DNA of 64,000 bases from Tolypeutes matacus (Eukaryota; Chordata; Mammalia; Cingulata; Chlamyphoridae): positions 4,507,423 to 4,571,422 of the forward strand of contig JAKSZT010054335.1 of NCBI GenBank assembly GCA_026826555.1, in the 5' to 3' direction. Of this stretch, positions 1-10,639 are shown piece by piece. The notes beneath the pieces were generated by a model. That model was given only the letters and a program-made list of their open reading frames with translations. It ran no database searches and was not told where the DNA came from. Every line of letters starts with the position of its first letter. Position 1 is the first letter of the stretch. The position numbers and the translations under genes are program-made.

Positions 1-214
1 CCCCCTCTTACTTACAGTCCCCTCTTTTACTTACAGCCCCCTCTTTTACTTACAGTCCCCCCTCTTACTTACAGTCCCCCCTCTTACTTACAGTCCTCTA
101 TTTTACTTACAGTCCCCTCTTTTACTTACAGTCCCCCCTCTTACTTACAGTCCCCCCTCTTACTTACAGTCCCCCCTCTTACTTACAGTCCTCTATTTTA
201 CTTACAGTCCCCCC
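1..214. repeat. 19-bp tandem array (about 11 units)
   Basis: Eleven head-to-tail units of 19 bp fill the left edge. The three main variants are tcccccctcttacttacag, tcccctcttttacttacag and tcctctattttacttacag. The third variant recurs five units (95 bp) apart, so the array shows some higher-order order. Read on the - strand, each unit is a purine run followed by CTGTAAGTA, resembling a retroviral polypurine tract next to an LTR start. That fits its place just downstream (in - strand sense) of an env remnant. The array continues past base 1. Confidence 0.9.
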
Positions 215-596
215 TTTTGGTCCTTTCCCAGTGGTCTCCCTGGAAACGAGTCGGAAACACTCTGGTAGCCAGCACTGACTTAGGGTCTCCTCAGGCCGTG
301 CAGTAGGCCCAGGCGGTGGTTTGGTTCCATTTTCCTTTTTCATTTGTCATGTGTGTTTCCTTTCTTGTTTGCAGTGAGGTTTTCTGGGTCGCCGTTCAAC
401 CACATTTAAGCCCCTTGGAGTGGGGCTGCTTACTTAGTTGTGGGTTATGGGTACGACCCTCTGTTGGCGTCAGGTGGTCTTTATTTTTATGTTTAGTCTC
501 AATCCCCTAGACGCAGTCCCACTTCTATTTCATTTTCCTTCCGATCAACTGTCCTAAGAGCAACCATCTGTCTTGAGGGTGACAAATTGAACAGAA

Positions 597-875
597 TCAT
601 GACACACAGTTTGTACAACAAGAAATAGAAACATATAGACAGACCATCACAATTAAAAGAACTCCAGAGCCTACTCGTTGTCCCCAGATTCCATTAAACC
701 AAGAATCTAAGTCAGGAAATAGGTCTGGCCATTGAAATGTCTGAGCCTGACTGATAGGAGACACCTTAACTTGGTCCTTTAACATACTTGGGTTATTTCT
801 CACCATACCAGACTTACTAACATAAAACCAGAACTGTTCACTTTGCATGTCCACACTGTCAGCTGCCAGCTTCAA
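597..875 (-). pseudogene. ERV class I env transmembrane-subunit remnant
   Basis: A 92-codon open frame on the - strand. Its first third resembles the gammaretroviral transmembrane subunit just after the CX6CC region (an aromatic/Tyr-Val segment, then Gly-Met-Val-Arg and a Leu-Lys-Asp helix). A Trp-rich membrane-proximal stretch follows, then one hydrophobic span of about 20 residues, then a Cys pair, as at the end of an Env tail. The cysteines of the CX6CC motif are not seen, upstream sequence has stops, and no surface subunit is readable. It is a dead fragment. The family call comes from recalled patterns and could be wrong in detail. Confidence 0.5.
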
Positions 876-3068
876 CCTGGCGGGCGTGAAGAGAGCTGAG
901 GGCGTGGTAAAGCTCTGATTCGTAGCCTTAGATAGATTTATAACTGCTCGCTCCTAGGGAAGGCATGACTCTGAGCAGGAAAGAGTGGGACGCTGTTAGG
1001 TAGTACGAGGGGCTGGGGGTATTACCCCTCTTTTGTGAGTTTGAGGCCTGATGTATAAGAGATCCTAAGTTAGCTTTCTTACTGCAGGTTCACGGCATCC
1101 AGCCCAGTTTCCAGGTAGGTAACAAACCTGTGCAGTTCTCTGCAGTTTACGAAGGGGATTCAGAGTAGCTCAGACAATGAACAGGAGCAGAATCTGATAT
1201 CCCACAGGCCTGTGCTAGAGTTTTCTATTGAAACACAAAATTTCTATACTCACCCTCCTTTTGATCAAAGATCACCCCAAAAAGATTATTCTTGATCATA
1301 AAATAAGGCTGATTTCATTAGATTTGGTCTGATTATTTATATAGTTGCAGCCAGAAAGGTGATTTACCACCCAGGCCTTTTAAAGTTAGCTTTGCTGGTG
1401 GTTTGAAGAAGGAGCCTCAGATTGGACTTCTAGAAGCGCCTCAAGCCTGAGAAGCCACTTGCAGTGCCTTTGTGTGGGTGCCTTCCTCCTCCTCAAGGTC
1501 CCCCAGGTACCATCTGGTATTCTGCTTGCCAGAAAGCGACCTCCTTTCCTGACTCGTGAGGCTGGGGGTCCTGGAGCCAGGTACCGGGCTGGTGCTTCCA
1601 GGAGGGTTTTGTCAGCACTGGCTCTGTGAAGTCAACCTGAGTTCCCTAAAAGCCCCTGGTCCCATCTGATTAAATGAGCATCAATTCTCAAACATGACAT
1701 TCCAGTCGAAGCTCTGGTTATGCAACCAGCGTCTCCATTTACGTCCTGTTAGCTAGGAGGACAGGCTCTAATTGAACCTATGCAGAGAAGTGTATCGCCT
1801 TCAACATAAGAAGATTCAGGAAGAGTTTTTGAATCCTGGAGGGGCCAAGTAGAGAGGAAAAGATGTGTTATGAATTATCGATAGCTGAAGGTAAAGCGTA
1901 AGGGATCCTTGTATCCAGAAAAGAGAACATTGCAACATCGGCAGTGATCCAAACAAAAGCTTTATCCGTCCCTTCTGGCCTAGTTATTCCTTGTTCCACT
2001 TGCTCTTGTGTCAGCAAGCTCGTGAACCCGTCGGCTTCTTTCCCAGAATTCTGGAATCTTCACTCAATGCAGTGATTTGGTCTCGATGTCATTAAAGCCT
2101 GTGCCCCAGAGCCCCTGGCATAGTCCTTTCCGTGGGTCTCTGAGACAGTCCTTTTTGTTGACGACGAAGCGCCGTGGCCTGTAGCTGCTGGCAAGTGTTT
2201 TCAGGGAAGCATCAGAATAAAAACTACCTGTAGATGACAAAGACTTAAAATGGCCATCGTAAACTCATTGCTATTATACCACAGTGAATGATCTGGTAAG
2301 AGTTCATTAAACATTATTTTCAGAGTAATTGAAACTATCAACAATAATGCTACTGTTGTCTAATAGCAGGTAGATCAGTACTTTAATGGGCAGTGAGGAC
2401 ACTGAAAAAATCTCTCGGAACTTCTTACCATTTCTGAAATGTTTATATTAACATTTTACCCATACAAATTTAACCAACAGTAGTTTAGAAAATTCCTTTT
2501 AAATTGACATTTCCCAGGCAACTCATAATGTATCAAATAACTATTTCTAGCACCTTTTCTTTTACAAGCTGTAAGAACAAATGCTTTTTTATTTTTCAAT
2601 GGTCCTCTGGAAAATCTCAAAGACAGTTTGAGATCAAGAAGGCATTATTTAGGGTTTGATTTTGGAAAGATGAAATGTCATGTTGTCAGGTTTGAACATT
2701 TTGTTAAATAGGAAAATGGGTCCTGAAACAATGTTTGGTTCCTTATTTAACCAAATTGACAATCTTTAAAAAGTAAATAGAGGAGTTGTTATGATTGTAA
2801 AAACAAGACAAGAGTGCTTTCAAAAGTGAGAAGACTTGTTTCTAAAACAGTAAGGGATGAAGAGGTCAATATAAAGCATAGAAGATTATTCTGGTAAGAT
2901 ACAGAATTTACCTTCCAAGCAGATTATTCAGATGGTTAAGAAAAACCTTTTACTTACAACTCTTACAAAGAGCAGCCCAATAACAAAAAAAAATTGTCAT
3001 TTTAAACATGGAGAAAACCAAATGCTAGTTTTGCATGAAGATACTGTCTGATAAGAAAACTCTTGAAA
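876..3068. other. No gene recognised; probable ERV interior
   Basis: No coding exon, RNA gene or clear repeat end was found. The first few hundred bases probably continue the - strand retroviral env upstream of the 597-875 remnant. From about 2220 the sequence becomes A/T-rich with no readable frame. The right edge is a possible target-site duplication of the L1 that follows. Confidence 0.4.
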
Positions 3069-3080
3069 ATCTTACAAACC

Positions 3081-3720
3081 TATTATCATTTACTCAAGTT
3101 TTCTGTTTGTTTATCCTCTGTCCAGATGTTCTATCTATTGATGTGAGTGTGTATTGAAGTCTCCAACTACTGTTGTAGAGACATCTATTTCTCCCTTCAG
3201 TTTTGCCAGTGTGTGCCTCATGTATCTTGGGGCACCCAGGTTAGGTGCCCCAAGATATTTATTGTAGTTATTTCTTCTTGGTGAATTGCCCCTTTTATTA
3301 ATATATAATTACGTTCTGCATCCTTTATAACAGTTTTGCATTTAAAGCCTATTTTGTCTGATATTAGTGTTGCTGCTCCAGCTCTTCTCTTTCATAAGGG
3401 TTGGTAAGTTTAATATTTGCATGGAATACCTTTTTTCAACCTATCACTTTCCACCTGGTTGTGTCCTTATGTCTGAGGTGAGTTTCTTGTGGACAGCTTA
3501 TAGATGGCTCATATTTTTTTTTTATCCATTCTGTCAATCTGTGTCTTTTGATTGGGGAGTTCAAGCCATTAACATTCAATGTTATTACTGTAAAGGCATT
3601 ACTTAACTCATCCATTTTATTATTTTGCTTTCCGTTTTGATACCTTACTTTCGTCTTTTTACCCTTTAATTTACTCTTCCTAAAAATCTTCATTTCTACA
3701 CTTTTCTCCAGGTCTCTCAC
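3081..3720 (-). pseudogene. L1 ORF2 endonuclease-domain fragment
   Basis: The - strand frame at 3436-3720 carries the start of L1 ORF2p, with the motif VNGLNSPIKR and the QETHL endonuclease motif that includes the catalytic Glu. Similarity continues out of frame to about 3081 and then ends. The fragment covers roughly the first 180 residues of a protein of about 1275. It lacks the reverse transcriptase and the Cys-rich C-terminus and cannot work. Confidence 0.85.
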
Positions 3721-4355
3721 CCTTCTTTTTTCCTTTCAGGCTGCAGCACTCCCTTAAATATTTCTTGTAATTCTGGTCTTTTGGTAGCACATTCTTTCAG
3801 TTTTTGTTTGTCTGTGAAGACGTTAAACTCACCCTCATTTTTGAAGGATGGTTTTGCCGGATACTGAATTCTTGGCTGGCAGTTTTTCAGTACCTTAAAT
3901 ACATCATACCACTTTCTTCTCTCCTTCACAGTTTCTGATGAGAGGTCAGCACTTATTCTTATTGAGGTTCTCTTGTATGTGATGCTTTGCTTTTCTCTTG
4001 CTGCTTTCAGAATCTTCTCTTTATTGCTGATATTTGTCATTCTGAATAGTAGGTATCTCAGAGTAGGTCTGTTTGGATTTATTCTGTTTGGGGTCCATTG
4101 TCTCTCTTGGATATTGATATTTATGTCTTTCATAAGGGTTGGGAAGTTTTCGGTCATTATTTCCTCAGATATTCTTTCTGCTCCTTTTCCATCTTCTTCT
4201 TCTGGGACACCAGTAATGTGTATGTTTGTGCATTTCACATTGTCATCCAATTCCCTGAGACCCTGTTCCATTTTTTCCATTCTTTTTTCTTTCTGTTCTC
4301 TCTTTTCCAGTTTGGATGTTCTGTCCTCAAAATCACTAATTCTGTCTTTGAGCAA
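3717..4355 (-). pseudogene. L1 ORF1 (RNA-binding chaperone) fragment
   Basis: A 212-codon frame covers the C-terminal two thirds of L1 ORF1p: the end of the coiled coil (Glu/Lys/Arg-rich), the RRM-like core around ITGVPEEE, and the C-terminal domain ending a few bases from ORF2. The usual protein is about 330-340 residues. Sequence upstream of the first Met (4356-4680) is still ORF1-like but interrupted. The frame is open but the N-terminus is lost. Confidence 0.85.
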
Positions 4356-4680
4356 TTCAAATCTGCTGTTATATGCCTCTAATGTATTTTTCTTATTTTT
4401 TTGTTTTTTGTTTATATTTCTCTAATGTATTTTTAATCTCATCCATTATATCTTTCATTCCCATAAACTATTACTTTACTTTGCAGACTTTCTAATTGTT
4501 CTTTTTGCTCATGCAATGTCATCTGAATATCCTTTATCTTTTTAGTCAAATTTTCCTTCAATTATTTGAATTGATTTAGGAGATTTGTGTGATTAACATT
4601 GATGAGTTTTCTTAAATCCTGTACCTCGTCAGGATATTTGTTTTGTTCCTTTGGCTGGGCCATCTGTTACTGTTTCCTAG

Positions 4681-5508
4681 TGCATTAGTCAGCCAAAGGG
4701 TGCTGTTGCAAAATAACAGAAATCGGTTGGTTTTTTTTTTTTTTTTTTAATATTTTTTTTAATTTTTATTTTACCGGGAGGTCCCGGGGATCGAACCCAG
4801 GTCTCTCCATATGGCAGACGGACGCCCAACCATTTGAGCCACATCCGCCCCCCGGTTGGTTTTTATAAAGGTTATTTATTTGGGGTAGACGCTTACAGTC
4901 ACAAGGCCATAAAGCATAAGTTACTTCCCTCACCAAAGTCTGTTGCCATGTGTTGGAGCAAGACAGCTGCTGGTGTCTGTGAGGGTTCAGCCTCCCTCTT
5001 CTGCCTAAGGCTCCGTGGTCCCAGCTCTTTCCTTTATCAGCTGTAGGTTAGCAGAAGGCTTGTCTCTCTCCCTGGGGCTTGCTTCTCTCCAGGCTCAGCT
5101 GCTCTGCTCTCTCCACAAGGCCAGCTGTAAACTATCAGGTGAACGACTCGTCTCTCTTTCTGGGTCCTCTGCCATATTTAATGGAGCCTTCTCTCTTTCC
5201 TCATGTATCTGCTTCTCTGCGTTCTTCTCCTGTGTATTTTCTTTCCAGGGCTCCAGCATCAACACTCTTACTCTCTCCTCTGCTATGTTGTTTTCTCTGT
5301 GAGTCCCCGTCTACCAAGGGGGCGGGACGGGGACTCAACATCTTACTGATGTGGCCGAACAAAACACTAATCATAATTTTAATCAAGTAAAAGTGAAACC
5401 TCTGAACTTAATACAATCAAAGGGGAACACACTCAGAGGAACAGACTAGTTTACAAACATAATTCAATATCTGTTTTTGGAATTCATAAACAATGCCAAA
5501 CTTCTACA
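4681..5508 (+). mobile_element. Solo LTR, ERVL-like (copy 1)
   Basis: Starts TGCATTAGTCAGCC and ends CTTCTACA, flanked by 5-bp duplications cctag (4676-4680) and cctgg (5509-5513). It is homologous along its length to the LTRs at 35907-36615 and 43952-44461, all sharing a stretch about GGCCATAAAGCATAAGTT. The TGTATTAGTCAG start and 5-bp duplication fit ERVL/MLT2-type LTRs. It contains a SINE (4736-4853). Confidence 0.8.
4736..4853 (-). mobile_element. tRNA-Ala-derived SINE (DAS-type)
   Basis: A - strand SINE head: GGCGGATGTGGCTCAAATGG, then the CATATGG loop region and GGTTCGATCCCCGGGACC (B-box-like), ending in an A/T-rich tail (poly-T on +). The flanking duplication cggttggttttt lies at both ends, inside the solo LTR. 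Confidence 0.85.
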
Positions 5509-6283
5509 CCTGGTATGGCTTGTAATTTTTTGCTAATGTCTAGGCATCTGAAAATGTTGGTGTATTTTCTCTGATGGTCAATTTCTCTCTTTTGTCTAGT
5601 GTTTTTTTTTTTTTTTTTCTTTCCCCACAGCTATTCTTTGATTTTTGCTTCTCTAAGTCTTTAAAATTGCCTAGCTAAAATTATCAAAACTGGGCCAGGG
5701 ACTCACGAATGGGGTGCAGATATTCTCCCAGGGGGTGGGGTAAACAGAGACCTAAAAGCAGTTTTTCTCCTTGCAATTTCCTGGACAGTCAGCAGATGGC
5801 ACTTGTCAGAAAACCTTTTCACGGAGGTGTTTCTTTCATTCTCTACCTTCCCATGTTTCTGGTCTGGCCAGAGCCGAGATTCAAAGTGGGCTCTGCTGGC
5901 TGAATTCACTGAAGAAGCCCTCCGACTCACCCTCCCTCTTCCCTTGTAACAACTGACAGGGAGGAAGATGTCTGTTCCCCTTTCAGTTGCTGCAGTGAGC
6001 CAGGGGTTTCTATCTCAGCTGAATGTCTTGAGGGTGGGGGATGGCAGTCCTTCCTGGCCACCACGGGGTTTTCGTAGCTCACGGTTGTTGTTTTAGGTTC
6101 TTTGTCTCTCTGTCCCTTGCCCTCCTGGGAGTTGTACAGTACTGTCCTGGTCTGCCGACCCCTTAAACAGGGCCCTCACACAGATTTTGGCCCTTTCTCC
6201 ATTGTTTTTGTGAGAGAGTTGAGCCTTGCCTACCTACTCTGACGCCATCTTCCCAGAACTCCTCTCATAGATCTAGCAAACCT

Positions 6284-7195
6284 TAGCTAACTGTGACCAT
6301 GACAAATAAAATTCCTTTTCTACAGACCTTCTACAATTGTCTGTACCTATTCCAGTTTTCTTCTGCACATTCCTGTTTCTTGTTCTGCAATAACCAGTGA
6401 TTTTCCCTTAGGACAAAATGCTCTCTTTTTCCTTTGCACACCACACCCTGCATACCTTCCATATTTAAGTTACCAAAAAAGATCTTGGAAACTGTCTTCA
6501 AACCAAAATTCTACAAAACACAAATTACTCCTGAAATAAAGTTTGTCAGAAAATGACTCAATTTGATTAAACACAAATTTATATTTTTCATTATTTTAAA
6601 GATTTGGTAGATATAACACTGGCTTATTTGATCAGTAAACCTGTATAAATTTAGGAAGAACATACCCAAGTAGAATAAAATTGTATGGTTGTATTGTACT
6701 TAACATTGTAGCTCAGAAGACATAGCTGTTTTTATTTGACTAAAATATTAAATTAGTCCCATTTGTCAAAGGTTTATCTGAATTATGTGAACTTGAATGA
6801 AATATATATATATATGTATAAAAAATTGGGTTTAGTTCTATGACTACTCCTTTTTCATGAGAAATATTAGAAGTTTAGTTTCGTTAATTTCTAGGATTGT
6901 AGGAGTATTGATTTATATATAAAATTTATTTATCTTTATGCCAATTTGAGTTGAGCTCCTTTAAGGAGTTTTATAATTAATTTGGTAATACCATTCAGAG
7001 GTAGGAAAATATCATACTTTAAACATACACACACACACACACAAATAGTTCATACTTTGAGTTAAAATTTTCTCAATCATGAATCAGACATAGAAACAGA
7101 AACAGAAAACACAGGAAGGTACACTCACTCGCTTATGTAAGAGAGCTGGCTTTCTGTCCTTGCCCCAGGTTGAAGGTTTCGCTTCGTATGTGGGT
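6284..7195. other. A/T-rich stretch, nothing recognised
   Basis: No open frame above background and no repeat ends were seen. It includes a short (TA)n at about 6801 and an (AC)n microsatellite at 7027-7042. It may be the continuation of the sequence left of 3068 that the L1 split. Confidence 0.5.
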
Positions 7196-7611
7196 GTTTT
7201 AGTTTCCTGGCTGTTGCAGCAAATGCCATGAAGTGGGTAGGCTTAAGCAGTGGGAACAAGCCCACCTGAAGGCATCATCAGGTGATGCTCTTCCTGAAGA
7301 TCGGTGAGTGAGGCTGCTGCCGGCGATCCTTGGCTCTGTCATACAGCAAGGCACATGCTGGTGTCTCTCCCTTCTCTTCCATGTTTCATTGATTTCAGCT
7401 TCTTGCTTCCATGACTTTATCTCTCTGTGTCTGAATTTCATCCTGTTATAAAGGACTCCAGAAATAGAATTAAGTCCCATCCTGATGGAGGTGGGACATT
7501 CCTTAACTGAAGTAGCCTCGTCAACAGTCCTGTTTCCAATGGGTTTACACTCACAGGACTGGGTTAGATTTAAGAACATATTCTTCTGGGGTACATACAG
7601 CTTCAAACCAC
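7196..7611. repeat. Interspersed repeat, family not named (copy A)
   Basis: Begins ttagtttcctggctgttgca and ends near ctggggtacatacagc. Its last 120 bp share order and wording with 9700-9800 (aatgggtt-acac-cacag, then ttaa-attaagaa, then a ggg-acat stretch before a ccac end). It is therefore a dispersed repeat. An LTR-like identity is possible but I cannot name it. Confidence 0.5.
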
Positions 7612-8185
7612 CCCAGAGGGCTAAAGCTTTCCCATCAATATTTGTGGAGACTTTTAAGGTTGTCTTTGCCCTGATGTGTGATCTTAGAGAAGCTTTACCC
7701 TATTTCTTGGGTCTTTTTGACTCTCCAGTTTATTGTGGGAAGAGGGATCCGGGGAGTCCCTTTCCAGTTCAGTCCAGTCAGCTTTTGCCTTTCAGGATTT
7801 AGCATCTGAAGTTCAGACCAACATGTGTACAAACGGATACAAGTCACGGAACCCCAGATCATATGCACCCCAAAGAATTCTCAATTCTGCTATGAATAAT
7901 TTAAGCATCTTTGACCCTGGGTTAAAGGTGGTGGTCAGAACACCAGAGTCCCCACAGAGACTAATCTTAAAAGACATTTTCTTGTTTCCTATTCTTCCTC
8001 AGCATCTAAGTAAAAGCGTAAATGAGAAGGAGGGCTAGTAGATTCAGAGTGATCAGGCAAAGGAGGGTAAAGAGAAGAGGCTGAAGGCACAGTCGAGTCA
8101 AGCCAGTTTGACTACAGTTCTTGGTGGTTGTCTCAGCTTCTGGTTTCCTAAGTTTTTACTCGCGTTTTTTAAGGAGGAGTGTCTG

Positions 8186-8592
8186 TCAAGGGTTCAGGAC
8201 CATCATAAAGTCTAGATTTCTCATGATCTTTTCATTTCTCAGTTGCCTTTTGAATAGAATCCTTAGTGAAGTTATTTCAGAATCTTGCAATATCTTAGTA
8301 GATTCTGAGTACCAATTAAAGTAGGCCTCCCATTTGGCCTGTTTAATTTGGAGCCTTTCTCTCAAGTGTATCTCTGAGATGAGTAAGTCTGTCCAATTGG
8401 AGTGTACCCTATAATGGCCACTGCAACTCTTAAGTTGTTTTTGGAGAGATTCTGCCATTTTGTTAGATAGGCACAGCTTTTAGCACCATAATTTCCGAAC
8501 AAGTAATGTGCCAGGGTGCCAGAGGGTGGAGAATCAAAGTTTTTAGAGTTTGTGGGTCCCATCTTTATCTTGTCACTTGTTATCTTGTGCAT
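8186..8592 (-). pseudogene. ERV class I gag N-terminal remnant
   Basis: On the - strand two overlapping frames (8362-8592 and 8186-8458) continue one another. The first has Met-Gly about 11 codons in, followed by a Pro-rich Gly-Thr segment and a Leu-Thr-Lys-Trp block, the layout of matrix N-termini in several class I endogenous retroviruses. A frameshift separates the frames, and stops follow to the left (7640-8185), where only weak similarity remains. An LTR-like segment with AATAAA lies just upstream, as expected for a 5' end. The assignment rests on recalled family patterns. Confidence 0.45.
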
Positions 8593-8889
8593 AGGACAAA
8601 GAAACCAGCAGTAGCAAAAATGAAACTGTAGATTGCTTCAAAATGCTAGGGACTTGGTTCAAAATTTGAGCCTTCTTGTTGACAAGATTGACCTGCTAGC
8701 CTTTTCATTAGAAGCTAGTGAGGACAGAAAGCTCGAACTCAAAGAGAGTAGAGCTCAGTTCTGAGAGGCACCCACGAACCTTGGAGGCAGCGGGGAGGAC
8801 AGAGAGCTTAATGGGCTCAGCAGGCACCTTCGCCTGCCTTTCTCATTGTCTCGAGTCATCAGCAGTCACCTTTGGATCCTGTCCTCATT

Positions 8890-9093
8890 GCCAAAACTAT
8901 TAAAAGAAAAGCTTTTCATGCAATTTAGGATCGCACAGCTTTATTGAGTGATTCACGAATTGGGCAGCACCCCATTCAGATAGTAGAAGGGAGCTCAGCA
9001 GAAGGGGAAGCTTATGTAGGACATAGATGGCAAGCAAGCGGGGAGCTGTCTCATTGGCTGGTGTTGTTTCCATTTTCTTAGGGGAGTCTTACA
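8890..9093 (-). mobile_element. ERV LTR remnant (R-U5 side)
   Basis: On the - strand the motif GAATCACTCAATAAAGC (AATAAA at + positions 8940-8945) matches the polyadenylation region of class I LTRs. Further upstream in - sense lie CACTCTGTAAGACTCCCC and a possible LTR start at TGTAAG near 9093, the same six bases that begin the repeated unit at 1-214. Both edges are uncertain. Confidence 0.45.
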
Positions 9094-9169
9094 GAGTGGG
9101 GAGCAGGTGTGCATTGCTGGACTGAACCTGGTTTATCACCAGGTGTTGCTTATCTGCAGTTCTGTAGGG

Positions 9170-9379
9170 TAGGGGTTCTTAACAGGGGCCCAAAGATTTC
9201 AGGGGTTCTGTGAGCTTGAATGGAAAAAAAATCAAAGTACTATCTTTATTTTTCTGACCTCTAACTGAAATCTAGCATTTCCTTCACTTATGAATGTATG
9301 CAAGAAATAAATTACAGTAGTGTTCATTTCACCTGACTGGCAAAGGGGTCTGTGGAACAAAAGAGCGTAAGAAGCCCTG
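9170..9379. mobile_element. Short hAT-type DNA transposon (MITE)
   Basis: Imperfect terminal inverted repeats (taggggttcttaac at the left, gtaagaagccctg at the right) enclose 210 bp with no coding capacity. Near-identical 8-bp duplications flank it: ctgtaggg (9162-9169) and ctgtagga (9380-9387). Eight base pairs is the hAT target-site size. The wording resembles the MER58/Charlie group from memory. Confidence 0.8.
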
Positions 9380-9387
9380 CTGTAGGA

Positions 9388-9805
9388 TATGTTTCATTGT
9401 TGTATTTTCTTCGAAAGCCCTTGCAGGTCAATTATTCTTGTCCTCTGGAAAACCCTTTCTCAGAAAGGAGCCCCTCCTGGCAGTGCCCAGCTCAGGAGGC
9501 CATTTCATTTTCCTTAACAGCTCGAATCTCTGACGTCCATCACATGATGATGCCCCTCCTTTCCAGCTTCTGTGAATTCTGGGCTCTCTTTCTAAGGCCT
9601 CCAGTAATGGGATTGAGGTCCCCCCTGATTATTCACCCCTAAGAAGGACCTGCAGAAATCCTGTTCACAGCTGAGTCCACACCCTGAGTCCTCTTAACAC
9701 ACTAAAAGATACTGTTTATAATGGGTTGACACCCACAGAAACGTGGATTAAAATTAAGAATCTGTCTTTTCCGGGGGACATGATTCAGTCTACCACACTT
9801 TCATA
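9388..9805. repeat. Interspersed repeat, family not named (copy B)
   Basis: The right part (9700-9800) is related to 7480-7611. The left part may be retroviral LTR interrupted by the hAT element. The end at ctaccacac is the same kind of boundary as in copy A. Confidence 0.4.
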
Positions 9806-10625
9806 TATTTCTGGCGCTCAAGATTGCAACTTTTTTCCTAAGGAAATTCCTCTCATCATCCAGCTTGATCATTGTGGTCCTTCATTATTCTGTCATTGCC
9901 TTTTGCTCCAAGATTGAGTAATTTTTTAAGTGGTTCCTGTGTTCTCCTTGAGTCTGAAATAAGGTGATTCCTAAAGATAGCCTTTTACATTTTCTTTGTA
10001 GCCTTTACATTTGTGGTAATTCCACTGGATTTTTAAAATCTAAATTCAGAAAGCACAATCTCTAGAGTAAAGGTTCTATTATCCTTTTCCTAATCATTGA
10101 TGAAATAACCCCTCCACCCCACGCCATGACTGAATCCACAGTGCGTTTCTCTGATGATCAACCACTGCAGTCAGGATTTACCACAGCTGGCCTGAGACAC
10201 TTCTATGGGCAGGTGGTTCCAGTAGCTAGTGCAAAAGCCACATGAATCAAATCCCTTTGCAGGTCTCTCCTAGGTCGTATGTGCAATTCAATGCATGATG
10301 TGGAAGAGCAGAATTGAGGATGGCTGTCACCTGGTCCCTTGCCCTGGGGCCTGGGTGGAACCTGCCTGCTCTGTACCTTATGGTCGTTTCCTGCCAGCTG
10401 TACTGGTTGACAGTCCCGATGAAAGGGGAAATTGGTTGCAGTAGCAGAAATCATTCTGGCCTGAGAAGTCTGTATGTTGAACCATTGCTTGGATTAGATT
10501 GGCTACAAATGGAACCATGAGATCCCCTTCTGTAGTCACACTTAAAAGCCTTCATGTCTCTGTCTGCTATTTTGGTACCACATATCAGTGTAGTGTGCAG
10601 GACAAAGGCAGAACACACCCCCATT
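9806..10625. other. No gene or repeat recognised
   Basis: Mixed-composition DNA without a convincing exon. Short open frames on both strands (for example 10203-10454 and 10314-10520) overlap each other and match nothing I know. Confidence 0.4.
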
Positions 10626-10639
10626 AACACCTTTTGGTA

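Larger units (their letters stand above)
3081..6262 (-). mobile_element. L1 with 5' end but no 3' end (antisense to ANO10)
   Basis: On the - strand the element begins at 6262 with an L1-type 5' end (ggagttctgggaagatggcg). It runs through a 5' UTR, ORF1 (3717-4355) and the first part of the ORF2 endonuclease, and stops near 3081. Homology to the L1 at 37684-43860 is plain to that point. There is no reverse transcriptase, 3' UTR or A-tail. Possible flanking duplications are atcttacaaacct (3069-3081) and atctagcaaacct (6271-6283), 11 of 13 matching. A solo LTR (4681-5508) was inserted later into the 5' UTR/ORF1 border. Confidence 0.85.

Noticed and set aside
1..214. CRISPR array
   Set aside because: Units are contiguous 19-mers without unique spacers, in a mammalian genome.
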